Of a stretch of 64,000 bases of DNA, positions 1 to 8,914 are shown one piece after another. Position 1 is the stretch's first letter. Each line of letters begins with the position of its first letter. Source of the stretch: MWBF01 sp040772005 (GTDB taxonomy: Bacteria > Chloroflexota > Anaerolineae > CG2-30-64-16); contig JAXGYZ010000009.1 in assembly GCA_040772005.1 (NCBI GenBank), positions 205,701 to 269,700 of the forward strand, read 5' to 3'. The translations under genes and the position numbers were made by a program. The notes under the pieces are model-generated. The model saw nothing but the letters and a program-made list of their open reading frames with translations. It did no database searches and was not told where the DNA came from.

Positions 1-66
1 CGCGTGACGGTCTACACCGACGAATTCGTGACCCTCGTTGGGTTGGCCGACATCGGGCTGGTGTGA
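1..66 (+). CDS. C-terminal end of an unidentified protein (truncated by window edge)
   Basis: Only the last 21 codons are present, in frame 1, ending at TGA 64-66 with the tail LVGLADIGLV. This is too short to assign a family. The frame is open from base 1 and the stop is followed directly by a repeat-filled gap, as is usual for real gene ends in this window. The gene converges with ppc on the other strand. Confidence 0.5.
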   Translation, partial: RVTVYTDEFVTLVGLADIGLV

Positions 67-90
67 GGCTTGCCGTGTAGGGCACGAATG

Positions 91-272
91 AATAGAACGC
101 TGATGACGCCGATGCGACTGATGAACACTGATCTTTTTAGATTTGGTTTCTGTCTCCGGCTCGGTTGTGCAACCTACGGTTGCTGAGACCGCCAGAGCGA
201 AATCTTTATTACAAATCAGCGTAAATCAGGGCCAAGCGGAGCTTGGCACATCAGCGTCATCAGCGTTCTATT
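91..272. repeat. Family I palindromic repeat, copy 1
   Basis: The left arm starts AATAGAACGCTGATGACGCC and the right arm ends CATCAGCGTTCTATT, so the ends are inverted. The middle carries a second nested palindrome whose words (CGGTCTC, GGTTGCACAACCGAGCC on the reverse strand) recur at 7791-7860 and 59911-59995. It fills the gap between the convergent partial gene and ppc, and the arm nearest ppc lies just beyond its stop codon. It encodes no credible protein. Confidence 0.85.
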
Positions 273-294
273 CTTCCCTGCCCTCAGCAGACCC

Positions 295-3156
295 TCACCC
301 CGTTGCACGCAGCCCGGCGGCGACGCCGTTGACGCTCAATAGCACGCTCTCGCGCAGGGCCTCGGCTTCCATCCCCGTGGCCTCGCGCCAGCGGCGCAGC
401 AGCGCGACCTGGATATAGTTCATGGGATCAATATAGGGGTTCCGCAACTGGATCGACCGTTGCAGCCACGTCTCGTTGTCCAGCAGGTCGTGCTGTCCCG
501 TGGCCCGCAGCAGCGCGGCCTCGGTCCGCCGGTATTCCGCCAGGATGACGGGGAAGACGGCCGCGCGGGTCTCCTCATCTGCCAGCCCGGCATAAACCTC
601 GGCGATCGTCATGTCCGCCTGGCGCATGGACACCTGTGCATTGTCGATCAGCACGTGAAAGAACGGCCATTCACGATACATCGCGCTGAGCGCCTGCCAG
701 CGGGCCGCATCCTCGCCCGCCCAGCCGGCCAACGCGGAGCCCAGCCCATACCAGCCGGGCAGGCCCGCGCGACTCTGCGCCCAGGCGAACACCCACGGGA
801 TCGCGCGCAGGTCGCTGATGCGCTGGGTGGCCTTGCGCCGGGCCGGCCGGCTGCCGATGTTCAGCCGGCCGATCGCATCGATGGGCGTGCCATCCTGGAA
901 GTAACGCAGCAGCTCGGGCGTGTCATGCACGAGCTTCCGGTAGGCCGCATGTCCCTGCTCGGCCAGCGCCTGCATGACCGCGTTCCACTCCCCCTGATTC
1001 TCACTTGAAGTCGAGGCTTCAGCCGGATGCGGGCCCCGTGTGTGACCCTGCGCCTCCGCATTTGCTGCCAGTGGAACGCTGCGCAGCAGTACGGCGTGGA
1101 TGATTTGCTCCAGGTGGCGGCGGGCCAACTCGCTGTTGGCGTAACGGTTGGTGATGGACTCGCCCTGCTCCGTCATGCGAATGCGGCCAGACACCGATTC
1201 GGGCGGCTGTGCCAGGATCGCGCGGTTGGTCGGCCCGCCGCCGCGGCCGATGGTGCCCCCGCGGCCGTGAAACAGCGTCAGCCGGATATCGTGGCGACGA
1301 CAGACCGCGGGGAGCGCCTGCTGGGCCTGGCGCAGTTCCCAGTTGGCAGTGATGTAGCCCGCATCCTTGTTGGAGTCGCTGTAACCCAGCATGATTTGCT
1401 GGCTATAGCCCCGCCGCGCCAGGTGCTCCCGGTAGGCCGGGTTGGTGAACAGGCTCTCCATGATGCCGGGCGCGGCCTGTAGATCGGCGCGCGTTTCGAA
1501 CAGCGGCGCGATGTCCAGCCGGTCGGCAATGCCCGCGTCGCGCGCCATCAGCAGAACGCCGAGCACATCGCTCGCGCCGGTCGTCATGCTGATGATGTAA
1601 TGCTGGATGGCATCCGCGCCGATGCGCTCGTGTGCCCGGTGGACAAGGCGGAACAACTCGAGGGTCTCGTTCGTATCCTCGCTGAAGTCGAGCCGCGCGG
1701 GGCTGAGCGGCCGGCCCGCCCGGAGCTCCGCGGTCAGCAGCCGTACCTTCTCCGCCTCGGGCAGCGCAGCATAGTCCTCCGCCAACTGATAACGTGCGAA
1801 AACTTCGCTCAACGCAGCCACCAGCCGCTCGGCATGTTGGCGCAGGTCGAGCGTCGCCAGGTGGAAGCCGAAAATCTCGGCCTGCTGCACCAGGACCGCC
1901 AGCCGGCCGTCCGCCAGCCGCGCGCCGTGATGCCGGCGCAGGCTGTCCTGCATGAGGCGCAGGTCCGCGATGAACTCGCCGGCATGGCGGTAAGTACCGG
2001 GACGGTGGACATGGTCTGCGCGCCAGGGCCGGCGGTTCGCCTCCGCGGTTGCGGTCAGCTTGCGGTAGATGTAGGCCATCTTGTGCCGGTAGGGCTGCAT
2101 CGGGTAGCGCGCGGCGATGCCTCCCGCATCATCCGGAAACAGCTTCGCGTCCGCGTTGATGCTGGCCTCGAGCTCCGGGGTGATGCCGTAGCGCGCGGAC
2201 GAGCTGAGATGGCCATGCATGTTGTCGATCGCGCGCTGGTACAGGCGCAGGACGAGCGATTTGTGCTCCCGCAGCGCGTCCTCCGTGGTCGTGACGGTCA
2301 CGAAGGGGTTGCCGTCGCGGTCACCGCCGATCCAGCTCCCGAACCGCAGGAAGGCGGGGATGGTGAACGCGTGGCCCGGATACGACGCGGCAAGCGCGCC
2401 GCGCAGGCTGCGATAGAGCAGCGGGGCCAGGTCGAACAACACCTGGTCGAAGTAATAAAGCCCGTTGCGCACCTCGTCCACCACGCTCGGCTGGCGCAGC
2501 CGCGTCTCGTCCGCCTGCCAGAGGGAGACAATCTCCTCGCGCAGCGCCTCGAGGGTGCGCTGCTCCTCCTCGGCGGTCAGCGTGTGGAAGTCCATTTCGT
2601 GCAGGAGATGGGCGATGTGCTGGTGTTTGGTCAGGATCGTACGGCGCTTGGCCTCGGTCGGGTGCGCGGTGAAGACGGGCTGGACGTAGAGGTTGTCGAG
2701 GAGCGCCTGCATCGCGTCCGCAGTCACGCCGGAGGCGGCGAGCTGCTGGACCGCGGCGGCGATGCTCTCGGCGGGCGCAGTGCCGTCCTGGTGCGCGCGG
2801 CGGCCCCGCGCGTGGAGCACGCGCACCCGTTCCTCTTCTTCCGCCAGGTTGACAAGTTGGAAGTATGATGCGAACGCCTTGAGGACCCCGCGTGCCTCGG
2901 TCAATGACAGGCGGTGGGTCAGCGCCAGGAGCTGGTCTAAGGCCTCAGGGTGCAGCTCCGCCTCACGCTGAGGCCCCTCACGCTGAGGCCCCTCACGCTG
3001 AGGCCCCTCGCCTTCCCCCCGACTGGCCTTTGCCAGGCTGCGCACAGCTTCGACCTGCTCGAAGAGCGCCCGGCCTTCCTGTTCGATGATGGTTTCGCCG
3101 AGCAAATCTCCGAGCAGGTGGATGTGCTCGCGCAGGCGTTCCTGGGGTTCGGGCAT
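295..3156 (-). CDS. ppc: Phosphoenolpyruvate carboxylase
   Basis: It carboxylates phosphoenolpyruvate with bicarbonate to oxaloacetate, the anaplerotic feed of the TCA cycle, in the cytoplasm. The 953-residue protein is full length for the bacterial family. The catalytic-His motif VFTAHPTEAKRR is near residue 165, GYSDSNKDAGY and the Gly loop FHGRGGTIGRGGGP lie in the second half, and the C-terminus RNPYIDPMNY...NGVAAGLRATG is the conserved end that carries allosteric contacts. Two oddities stand out. Residues 50-65 are a triple EGPQR repeat encoded by a perfect 15-bp tandem. A loop in the C-terminal third, reading HPAEASTSSE, is encoded by a dispersed intergenic repeat word. It stands alone, with hydrolase gene 3166-4404 upstream on the same strand. 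Confidence 0.97.
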   Translation of the reverse strand: MPEPQERLREHIHLLGDLLGETIIEQEGRALFEQVEAVRSLAKASRGEGEGPQREGPQREGPQREAELHPEALDQLLALTHRLSLTEARGVLKAFASYFQLVNLAEEEERVRVLHARGRRAHQDGTAPAESIAAAVQQLAASGVTADAMQALLDNLYVQPVFTAHPTEAKRRTILTKHQHIAHLLHEMDFHTLTAEEEQRTLEALREEIVSLWQADETRLRQPSVVDEVRNGLYYFDQVLFDLAPLLYRSLRGALAASYPGHAFTIPAFLRFGSWIGGDRDGNPFVTVTTTEDALREHKSLVLRLYQRAIDNMHGHLSSSARYGITPELEASINADAKLFPDDAGGIAARYPMQPYRHKMAYIYRKLTATAEANRRPWRADHVHRPGTYRHAGEFIADLRLMQDSLRRHHGARLADGRLAVLVQQAEIFGFHLATLDLRQHAERLVAALSEVFARYQLAEDYAALPEAEKVRLLTAELRAGRPLSPARLDFSEDTNETLELFRLVHRAHERIGADAIQHYIISMTTGASDVLGVLLMARDAGIADRLDIAPLFETRADLQAAPGIMESLFTNPAYREHLARRGYSQQIMLGYSDSNKDAGYITANWELRQAQQALPAVCRRHDIRLTLFHGRGGTIGRGGGPTNRAILAQPPESVSGRIRMTEQGESITNRYANSELARRHLEQIIHAVLLRSVPLAANAEAQGHTRGPHPAEASTSSENQGEWNAVMQALAEQGHAAYRKLVHDTPELLRYFQDGTPIDAIGRLNIGSRPARRKATQRISDLRAIPWVFAWAQSRAGLPGWYGLGSALAGWAGEDAARWQALSAMYREWPFFHVLIDNAQVSMRQADMTIAEVYAGLADEETRAAVFPVILAEYRRTEAALLRATGQHDLLDNETWLQRSIQLRNPYIDPMNYIQVALLRRWREATGMEAEALRESVLLSVNGVAAGLRATG
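2961..3005. repeat. Three perfect 15-bp tandem units inside ppc
   Basis: The unit CCTCACGCTGAGGCC occurs three times without mismatch. Each unit is itself a small palindrome (CCTCA-CGC-TGAGG). Because the period is a multiple of three, it adds an in-frame GPQRE pentapeptide repeat to the N-terminal part of PEP carboxylase and should vary in copy number by slippage without breaking the frame. Confidence 0.9.
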
Positions 3157-3165
3157 GATGTAAGG

Positions 3166-4404
3166 TTACCTCAGTTCCGACAGGTCAGCTTCCTGGCGTG
3201 CCTGGTCCAGCTCGACCCGCTTGCCGGCCAGATTGAAGCCCGGGATCTCGATGGTCAGCGCGCCGGTGGCCTGGATGACGAGCAGGCTGAACGCACCGAG
3301 GACTTCCTCGGTAGTGAAGTTGCAGTGCCCGTAGCGGTTGACCGGAATCTGCAGGACGCCGGTCACGCCGTTGGCGAGCAGCTTCTGGCGGTAGAGCTTC
3401 TGGTGCCAGTACGGGATGATCTCATCACCGGTGGTGTGCAGCGTGACCAGCGGCCGGGTGACCTGGCCGGTCGTGTTGTACGGTGGGATGCTCCCGAGCG
3501 CGGAGGGATCCGCCGCGTACCGGCTGACGCCCGCATTCAGCGCGGCGTCGTTGAGCGATCCGCGGTAGACGCGCGTCAGGTTATCGAACGGGTTGCCGTT
3601 GAGCTGCGCCTGGCCGTCCTCGGTCGCGAAGACGTTATACCAGAGCAGGCCGAGCGTCGTCTGGCCGGTCGTGTTCAACAGATCGCGGCGGTCGACCGCC
3701 GCGCCCGACGTGCGGATCAATTGCGCGGCAGCAGCCGGATTGGCGGCAAGCGCCTGGGCCACGACCGCCGAGTAGTAGCCATCCCAGCCGGCAATCAGCT
3801 CGGGCGGGATGTCGATGGTGTTGCCCGGCAGCACGCCCGGGAAGAAGTAATCGAACAGCGTGCGGAAATCGCCCCAGTAGTCGATCTGCTTGCGGAAGTC
3901 ACCGACCGGGCCGCAGAGCGAGAGGCCGCCCGTGTAGAGCTCCGGGTTACGCTCGATAGACAGGGCGGTGATGATGCCGCCCTCAGATGGGCCGACGATG
4001 TACGTATGCTGCGGCGTCAGCCCGGTCACAGCGGGGAAGGAGGCAGTCAGATTGGCAATATCCTGGACGCCTTCGAGGAACGCCAGCCCGTTGCGGCGGT
4101 AGCTCGTGGTGGCAAAGGCATAGCCAAGCTGCTGGACGACAGCAGGCAGATACCCACCGTCAGGCATAGTGAGGTTGTAGAAGTCGAGCGGCGCGTTGAA
4201 CGCGACGTAACCGTGGCCGTAGACGACGAGATCGCCGTTCCAGCCGGAGGTCGGGACGCAGTAGAGGGTGCGCGCGCCATCGATCGGCGCCCCTTCGATG
4301 CACGGTCCGGGGACCGGCAGCGCGTCTGCCCGCGCGGGCGATGCGATGAGCGTTCCGCTGGCAATGACCGTCAACAACAGGACGATGCGCAGAAACTTGC
4401 TCAC
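3166..4404 (-). CDS. Secreted alpha/beta hydrolase
   Basis: The predicted 412-residue exported hydrolase has a typical signal peptide (SKFLRIVLLLTVIASGTLIA followed by SPARA). The nucleophile elbow is VGPSEGG and the likely catalytic His is in YGHCNFT, with an acidic residue in TTGDE. The substrate cannot be told; carboxylesterases, polyhydroxyalkanoate-type depolymerases and peptidases share this fold. I chose the GTG start at 4404 because AAAGGAGGACACC precedes it and the signal peptide then begins at residue 2; a longer frame to 4473 would place 23 charged residues before the signal. The gene follows ppc by 9 bp on the same strand but need not be co-functional. Confidence 0.8.
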   Translation of the reverse strand: MSKFLRIVLLLTVIASGTLIASPARADALPVPGPCIEGAPIDGARTLYCVPTSGWNGDLVVYGHGYVAFNAPLDFYNLTMPDGGYLPAVVQQLGYAFATTSYRRNGLAFLEGVQDIANLTASFPAVTGLTPQHTYIVGPSEGGIITALSIERNPELYTGGLSLCGPVGDFRKQIDYWGDFRTLFDYFFPGVLPGNTIDIPPELIAGWDGYYSAVVAQALAANPAAAAQLIRTSGAAVDRRDLLNTTGQTTLGLLWYNVFATEDGQAQLNGNPFDNLTRVYRGSLNDAALNAGVSRYAADPSALGSIPPYNTTGQVTRPLVTLHTTGDEIIPYWHQKLYRQKLLANGVTGVLQIPVNRYGHCNFTTEEVLGAFSLLVIQATGALTIEIPGFNLAGKRVELDQARQEADLSELR

Positions 4405-4474
4405 GGTGTCCTCCTTTGGAAAGAGTGACTGAGACACTGCGTTGATTCTAGCATCTGCACACCGGCGCGTCAAT

Positions 4475-4646
4475 CAGGGCGGTTTCATAGTGCGCCAGGT
4501 GAACCCGCCTGGCAACTGAAGTTGCGGCTACCCTTGCGAAGTCTGCCTACGCAGACTGGAACTAACCGGCGTAGGCCGGTTTCGTAGGGGTAGCCGCAGT
4601 TTCAACTGCCAGGTGGAAGGCCCGATTGCAACATGACTTCGCCCGG
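4475..4646 (+). mobile_element. 172-bp MITE-like element, copy A
   Basis: It begins CAGGGCGGTTTCATAG and ends CTTCGCCCGG, with imperfect terminal inverted repeats of roughly 60 bp and an inner palindrome around GCGGCTACC/GGTAGCCGC. The 9-bp sequence CGCGTCAAT flanks it on both sides (4466-4474 and 4647-4655), a target-site duplication. Over 170 bp it differs from the copy at 48193-48364 at only a few positions. It has no coding capacity, so a transposase elsewhere must move it. Confidence 0.88.
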
Positions 4647-4741
4647 CGCGTCAATAGCCTCAAGTTGAGTAAAAAACGATTTGGCAGTATCATCACGCGG
4701 TTTGGCCGGCCAAAATAACATCACCTGGATTGGAGCATCGC

Positions 4742-6496
4742 GTGACTCCCCAACCCATTCGCATTCCCGATACCATGCTGACGTGGCCCCTGTACGGCGC
4801 GGGGCTGGAGAACCTGGGCCGCAACGGCCGGCCGGAGACCTGGCGGGTGCCGCACCCCGCGCCCGACCAGATCCTCGTCCGTTCCGATGCCGTGGGGCTG
4901 TGCTACTCCGACGTCAAGATCCTGCGCCAGGGCGGCAGCCATCCCCGGCTGTACGGCCGCAACCTGGCGGAGCGGCCCATCGTGCAGGGGCACGAGGTCG
5001 CACTGACCGTGGTCGAGGTGGGGGAGGCATGGCGCGACACCTTCGTGCCGGGCCAGCGGTTTGCGATGCAGGCAGACATCTACTACCGCGGCCGCAACCT
5101 GGCGTACGGCTATGTGTTTCATGGCGGGCTGTCGCAGTACAACCTGCTCGGCCCTGCCGCGCTGGACGGCGACGAGGGGTGCTACGCGATTCCGGTTCCC
5201 GGCGACATGGGGTATGCGGAGGTGGCGCTGACGGAGCCGTGGGCGTGCGTCGTGGCCGCCTTCGTCCCGCGGCGGCGGCTGCACATCAAGAAAGACGGTG
5301 TGACCTGGATCGTCGGGCGGCCGGGATTGGCCGGAGAGTACACGCTCGGCAGTGCGCTGGACCACGGCCTGCCCCATCGGGTCGTGGCTACCGATGTGCC
5401 GGACAGCCTCCTTGCGCAGATTGCCTGGCCGGAGGTCACCCGCCGCGACGGGGTTGCGCCGGAGGATTACGCGGCGCTGGCGCAGGAGCTGGCGTCGGGC
5501 GGGTTCGATGACATCATCGTCCTGGATCCCACGCCGGAGGTCCTCGACCGGCTGCCCGCAGTCATCGCGAGCAGCGGACTGGTCAACCTCGTGGGCGAGC
5601 GGCCGTTGGGCCGGCCCGTGGCCGTAGACGTGGGCCGCGTGCACTATGACGCAGTGGTGTACGTCGGGACGCGCGGGCCGGACCTCAGCGCCGCGTATGG
5701 CAGCGGCGCCGTCGCAGGCGGCGCATTGCGTAACCGGACGGAGGTCGTGCCCGGCGGGGTCGCGTGGATCGTCGGCGGGGGCGGGCCGATGGGCCGGATG
5801 CACCTGCAGCGACTGCTCGAAATGCCCCAGGGTCCCCGACGCATCATCGTGTCGGAGACCAACCTGCTGCGCAACCCGGAGCTGGTCGCGGACTTCGGCC
5901 CACTGGCCGAGCGCCGCGGCATCGAGCTGAAGGTCGTCAACCCCAAGCTGATGACGCCGGAGGAACACGAGGCTGTGCTGGCCACCGCGCACGCGGGGCG
6001 CGGCTTCGACGATGTCGTGGTCGTCGTCGCCAACGTGGCCGCAGTGGAGAGCGCCGCGCGGCACCTTGCGCCCCACGGGCTGCTCGTCGTGTTCGGCGGG
6101 CTCGCACGCGGCACGGTCGCACAGCTCGACCTCTCGAACGTCTATCTCGGCGGCATGCAGATGACCGGTTCTGCCGGCTCGACAATCCACGACCAGGCCG
6201 CGGTGCTGGAGCGCGTGGCTGCGGGCCATCTCTCGACGGCCAGCGCGGTCGCGGCCATCGGCGGGCTGGACGCGGCGCGCGACGGGATGCAGGGGCTGAT
6301 GGACGGCCGGTTCCCCGGCAAGATGGTCATCTATCCCCAGGTCGCTGCCTTCCCGCTGACCGCGCTGGCCGCCCTGAAGGGGATCGCGCCCGCGGTGTAT
6401 GACCTGCTCGACAGCCAGGGCCAGTGGACGCGCGCCGCGGAGGCCGAGTTCTTGCGGCGGTACGCGGGGGATGTGTACGGGACGAGTAAAGAGTAA
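4742..6496 (+). CDS. Zinc-dependent alcohol/polyol dehydrogenase-like protein with two Rossmann-like domains
   Basis: The N-terminal GroES-like part keeps medium-chain dehydrogenase zinc ligands in GLCYSDVK and VQGHEVAL and a Glu in TEPWAC. Two nucleotide-binding-like regions follow: a degenerate one at VTWIVGRPGLAGEY and a canonical one at AWIVGGGGPMGRMH. At 584 residues it is much longer than ordinary MDR enzymes (about 350-410), so the Rossmann domain looks duplicated with only the second intact. The neighbour 58 bp downstream is a mannitol-1-phosphate dehydrogenase, so a sugar-phosphate or polyol substrate (as in sorbose-1-phosphate reductases) is likely but inferred. The GTG start at 4742 is preceded by GGAG; a TTG at 4730 is less likely. 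Confidence 0.75.
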   Translation: MTPQPIRIPDTMLTWPLYGAGLENLGRNGRPETWRVPHPAPDQILVRSDAVGLCYSDVKILRQGGSHPRLYGRNLAERPIVQGHEVALTVVEVGEAWRDTFVPGQRFAMQADIYYRGRNLAYGYVFHGGLSQYNLLGPAALDGDEGCYAIPVPGDMGYAEVALTEPWACVVAAFVPRRRLHIKKDGVTWIVGRPGLAGEYTLGSALDHGLPHRVVATDVPDSLLAQIAWPEVTRRDGVAPEDYAALAQELASGGFDDIIVLDPTPEVLDRLPAVIASSGLVNLVGERPLGRPVAVDVGRVHYDAVVYVGTRGPDLSAAYGSGAVAGGALRNRTEVVPGGVAWIVGGGGPMGRMHLQRLLEMPQGPRRIIVSETNLLRNPELVADFGPLAERRGIELKVVNPKLMTPEEHEAVLATAHAGRGFDDVVVVVANVAAVESAARHLAPHGLLVVFGGLARGTVAQLDLSNVYLGGMQMTGSAGSTIHDQAAVLERVAAGHLSTASAVAAIGGLDAARDGMQGLMDGRFPGKMVIYPQVAAFPLTALAALKGIAPAVYDLLDSQGQWTRAAEAEFLRRYAGDVYGTSKE

Positions 6497-6554
6497 TAAG
6501 TAACCAGTTCCTCTCGCGTTGCGCGGAGGGAGTGAACGGGTGAGCGGACAACTG

Positions 6555-7730
6555 ATGAAACAATCTATCATTTTTGGTGCGGGGAACATCGGCCGGGGGT
6601 TCATGGGGCAGCTCTTCAGCGAGTCGGGCTACGGCGTCACCTTCGTGGATGTCGACCGGACGCTGCTGGACGCGCTGAACGGCCGCGGAGCGTACACCAT
6701 CCGGCTGGTCACCAACGAGCGGACCGAGGAGGTCACGGTCGGGCCAGTGCGCGCACTGCACTCCGCCGACACGGCCGCCGTCGCGGACGCGCTCAGCCGG
6801 GCGGAGATCGGCGCGACCGCGGTCGGCGCTGGGGTGCTGAAACACATCGCCGCGCCGGTCGCGGCGGGCATCGTGCGGCGCGCGGAGCTGGGCATCGCGA
6901 CGCCCTTCAACCTCATCCTCTGCGAAAACCTCCACGGGGCCGCAGCCATCTTTCGCGAGATGGTGCTTGCCCACCTGCCCGCGGGGCTGCACGGCTATGC
7001 CGCAGCCCACATCGGGTTCGTGGACACGGTCATCGCGCGCATGGTTCCGCCATTAACGCCGGAGCTGCGCGCGGCGGACCCCAGCCTCATCCTGGTCGAG
7101 CCATACAAGGAACTGCCCGTGGACCGGGAGGGGTTCGTCGGCCCGCCGCCGCCCATCGTCCACATGACGCCCTACAGCCCGTTCGCCTTCTTCACCGACC
7201 GCAAGCTCTACGTCCATAACGCGGGCCATGCGGTGCTGGCCTATCTCGGCCATCTGCGCGGCTACGAGTACGGCTACGAAGCGCTGGCGGACGACGAGAT
7301 TTACTTCCAGGCGCGCGGCGCGATGGAGGAATCCGCGCTCGCGTTGACCCGCAAGTACCATCCGGAGCCCGGCAGCCTGCTCGCCAATATCGACGACCTG
7401 CTTGCGCGCTTCGCCAACCGCGCGCTGGGAGATACGACGCTGCGCCTGGGCCGCGACCCGCTGCGCAAGCTGGCGCCTGGCGATCGGCTGGTGGGCGCCG
7501 CGCGCAACGCGCAGGCGCAGGGCGTCGTGCCCGTCCACCTCGCCACGGGCATCGCGGCCGGGCTGCTCTTCGACCCGCCTGCAGATCCCATCGCGCAGGA
7601 GCTCCAGGCCCGGCTGCGCCAACAGCGGCTGGACACCGTACTGGCAGAGGTATGCGGCATCCAGCCGGGCGAGGAACTCCACCGCCTTGTTATCGCGCAG
7701 TACAATACTCTGCGGGGTAGGAAAGAATAG
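6555..7730 (+). CDS. mtlD: Mannitol-1-phosphate 5-dehydrogenase
   Basis: It interconverts mannitol 1-phosphate and fructose 6-phosphate with NAD(H). The N-terminus MKQSIIFGAGNIGRGFMGQL is the family's Rossmann signature, and the catalytic region holds HIGFVDTVIARMVPP and KLYVHNAGHAVLAYLGHL. The length of 391 residues matches the family. ATG 6555 fits homologues but has a weak ribosome site; GTG 6540, 10 bases after GGAGGG, would add five residues. The last residues RKE and the TAG stop are written in the family I repeat that starts at 7726. It probably forms an operon with the zinc dehydrogenase upstream. Confidence 0.92.
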   Translation: MKQSIIFGAGNIGRGFMGQLFSESGYGVTFVDVDRTLLDALNGRGAYTIRLVTNERTEEVTVGPVRALHSADTAAVADALSRAEIGATAVGAGVLKHIAAPVAAGIVRRAELGIATPFNLILCENLHGAAAIFREMVLAHLPAGLHGYAAAHIGFVDTVIARMVPPLTPELRAADPSLILVEPYKELPVDREGFVGPPPPIVHMTPYSPFAFFTDRKLYVHNAGHAVLAYLGHLRGYEYGYEALADDEIYFQARGAMEESALALTRKYHPEPGSLLANIDDLLARFANRALGDTTLRLGRDPLRKLAPGDRLVGAARNAQAQGVVPVHLATGIAAGLLFDPPADPIAQELQARLRQQRLDTVLAEVCGIQPGEELHRLVIAQYNTLRGRKE

Positions 7731-7932
7731 AACGCTGATGACGCTGATTGGACTGATTTTCACTGATCTTTTATTGTTTCTGTTTTCTCGCTCTGGCCGG
7801 TCTCGGTAACTGGACGTTGCACAACTGAGCCAGGGTTAGTACGGAAAGAACCGGTCAGCACCGATCTGCATTACGCCAATAAAAACAAAAATCAGCGTCA
7901 ATCAGTTCAATCAGTCAAACTAGCGTCCTATT
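7726..7932. repeat. Family I palindromic repeat, copy 2
   Basis: The left arm AATAGAACGCTGATGACGCT overlaps the mtlD stop codon (TAG 7728-7730) and the right arm ends in a degraded AACTAGCGTCCTATT. The interior holds the nested element GCTCTGGCCGGTCTCGG...GTTGCACAACTGAGCC, related to 59911-59995. It occupies nearly all of the gap between mtlD and the methyltransferase. Confidence 0.8.
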
Positions 7933-7964
7933 AACCGCTCGCAACCACTCAACAAGGAGATGCT

Positions 7965-8837
7965 ATGGCTTCGAACCCTGACCGCCTGGCGGACGCGCTC
8001 CGTGCGATCTATGACCGACCCCAGCCGCCCGTGCCCTGGGTCCACGGCGTCAACCTGCCGTGGGATGACCCTGCGTTCAGCGAGCGGATGCTGGCCCAGC
8101 ACCTCGACCAGTCGCACGGCGCGGCCAGCCGCCCCCTGCCGGAGGTGCGCGGCCAGGTGCAGGTCATGCTCGACTGGCTCAACCTCCATCCCGGCGACCG
8201 GCTGCTCGACGTGACGTGCGGGCCGGGACTCTATGCCGCCGAGTTTGCGCGGGCCGGCATCAACGTGACCGGCATCGACTTCAGCCCCGCGTCTCTCCGC
8301 TACGCGCGAAGCCACTGCGCGGGCCTGCCGTGCCGGTTCATCCAGGCCGACGTACGGATGGTGGATTTCGGCAGTGCGGACTTCGCCCCGCCTTATGATG
8401 CCGCAATGTACATCTATGGGCAGTTCACGGTGCTGACGCCGGACGAATCGCGCGACATGCTCCGCCGCATCCACGCTGCGCTGCGGCCGGGCGGCCGGCT
8501 GCTGCTCGAAATCCTCGACGACGCGCACTTCGACAAGCGGGAAAGCAACTGGTGGTACACGGATCGCGGCGGGCTGTGGGGCGACTTCCCCTACTTGCAC
8601 CTGGGCGAACGCCGCTGGGACCCGGAACAGCGGGCCGCGGTCGAGCGGTTCTACATCATCAACCTCGACACCGGCGAGCTGCAGGCCTATGGCCTGTCCG
8701 ACCAGGCGTATCCGGTGGAGGCCATGACGGCCATGCTCGCGGATGCGGGTTTTGCTGAGGTCGCAGTCCACCCGGCGTGGGACCAGTTGGCCCTGAAGGA
8801 TTCGCCGGAGTGGGTCGTCTACGTCGCAGAGGCGTGA
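7965..8837 (+). CDS. Class I SAM-dependent methyltransferase
   Basis: The 290-residue protein has motif I LLDVTCGPGLYAAEFA, the acidic end of strand beta2 in VTGIDFSPAS, and the post-motif region ALRPGGRLLLEIL, all typical of Rossmann-fold methyltransferases of the Methyltransf_25 kind. The C-terminal part, rich in Trp and Tyr (ESNWWYTDRGGLWGDFPY), would form the substrate cap. The substrate is unknown. The ATG is preceded by AACAAGGAGATGCT, a good ribosome site. It lies 78 bp before the M24 peptidase on the same strand. Confidence 0.85.
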   Translation: MASNPDRLADALRAIYDRPQPPVPWVHGVNLPWDDPAFSERMLAQHLDQSHGAASRPLPEVRGQVQVMLDWLNLHPGDRLLDVTCGPGLYAAEFARAGINVTGIDFSPASLRYARSHCAGLPCRFIQADVRMVDFGSADFAPPYDAAMYIYGQFTVLTPDESRDMLRRIHAALRPGGRLLLEILDDAHFDKRESNWWYTDRGGLWGDFPYLHLGERRWDPEQRAAVERFYIINLDTGELQAYGLSDQAYPVEAMTAMLADAGFAEVAVHPAWDQLALKDSPEWVVYVAEA

Positions 8838-8844
8838 GTCTGGG

Positions 8845-8894
8845 ACAGGATTGACAGGATGTTTCAGGATTAGTTTTCGTGTCGTCAATCCTGT
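8845..8894. repeat. ACAGGATTGAC short-word inverted repeat
   Basis: ACAGGATTGAC at 8845-8855 is matched by its exact complement GTCAATCCTGT at 8884-8894, with further ACAGGAT/CAGGATT words between. The hairpin lies in the leader of the M24 peptidase gene, about 20 bases before its start codon, and could influence both the upstream 3' end and translation initiation downstream. Confidence 0.7.
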
Positions 8895-8914
8895 TACTTA
8901 ACAGGAGGCGCATC

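Noticed and set aside
143..418. Small plus-strand protein of 91 residues
   Set aside because: It translates the family I repeat and the antisense of the ppc end.
4721..6604. 627-codon minus-strand frame opposite the zinc dehydrogenase
   Set aside because: Antisense shadow with low-complexity composition and no recognisable motif; the plus strand encodes the real protein.
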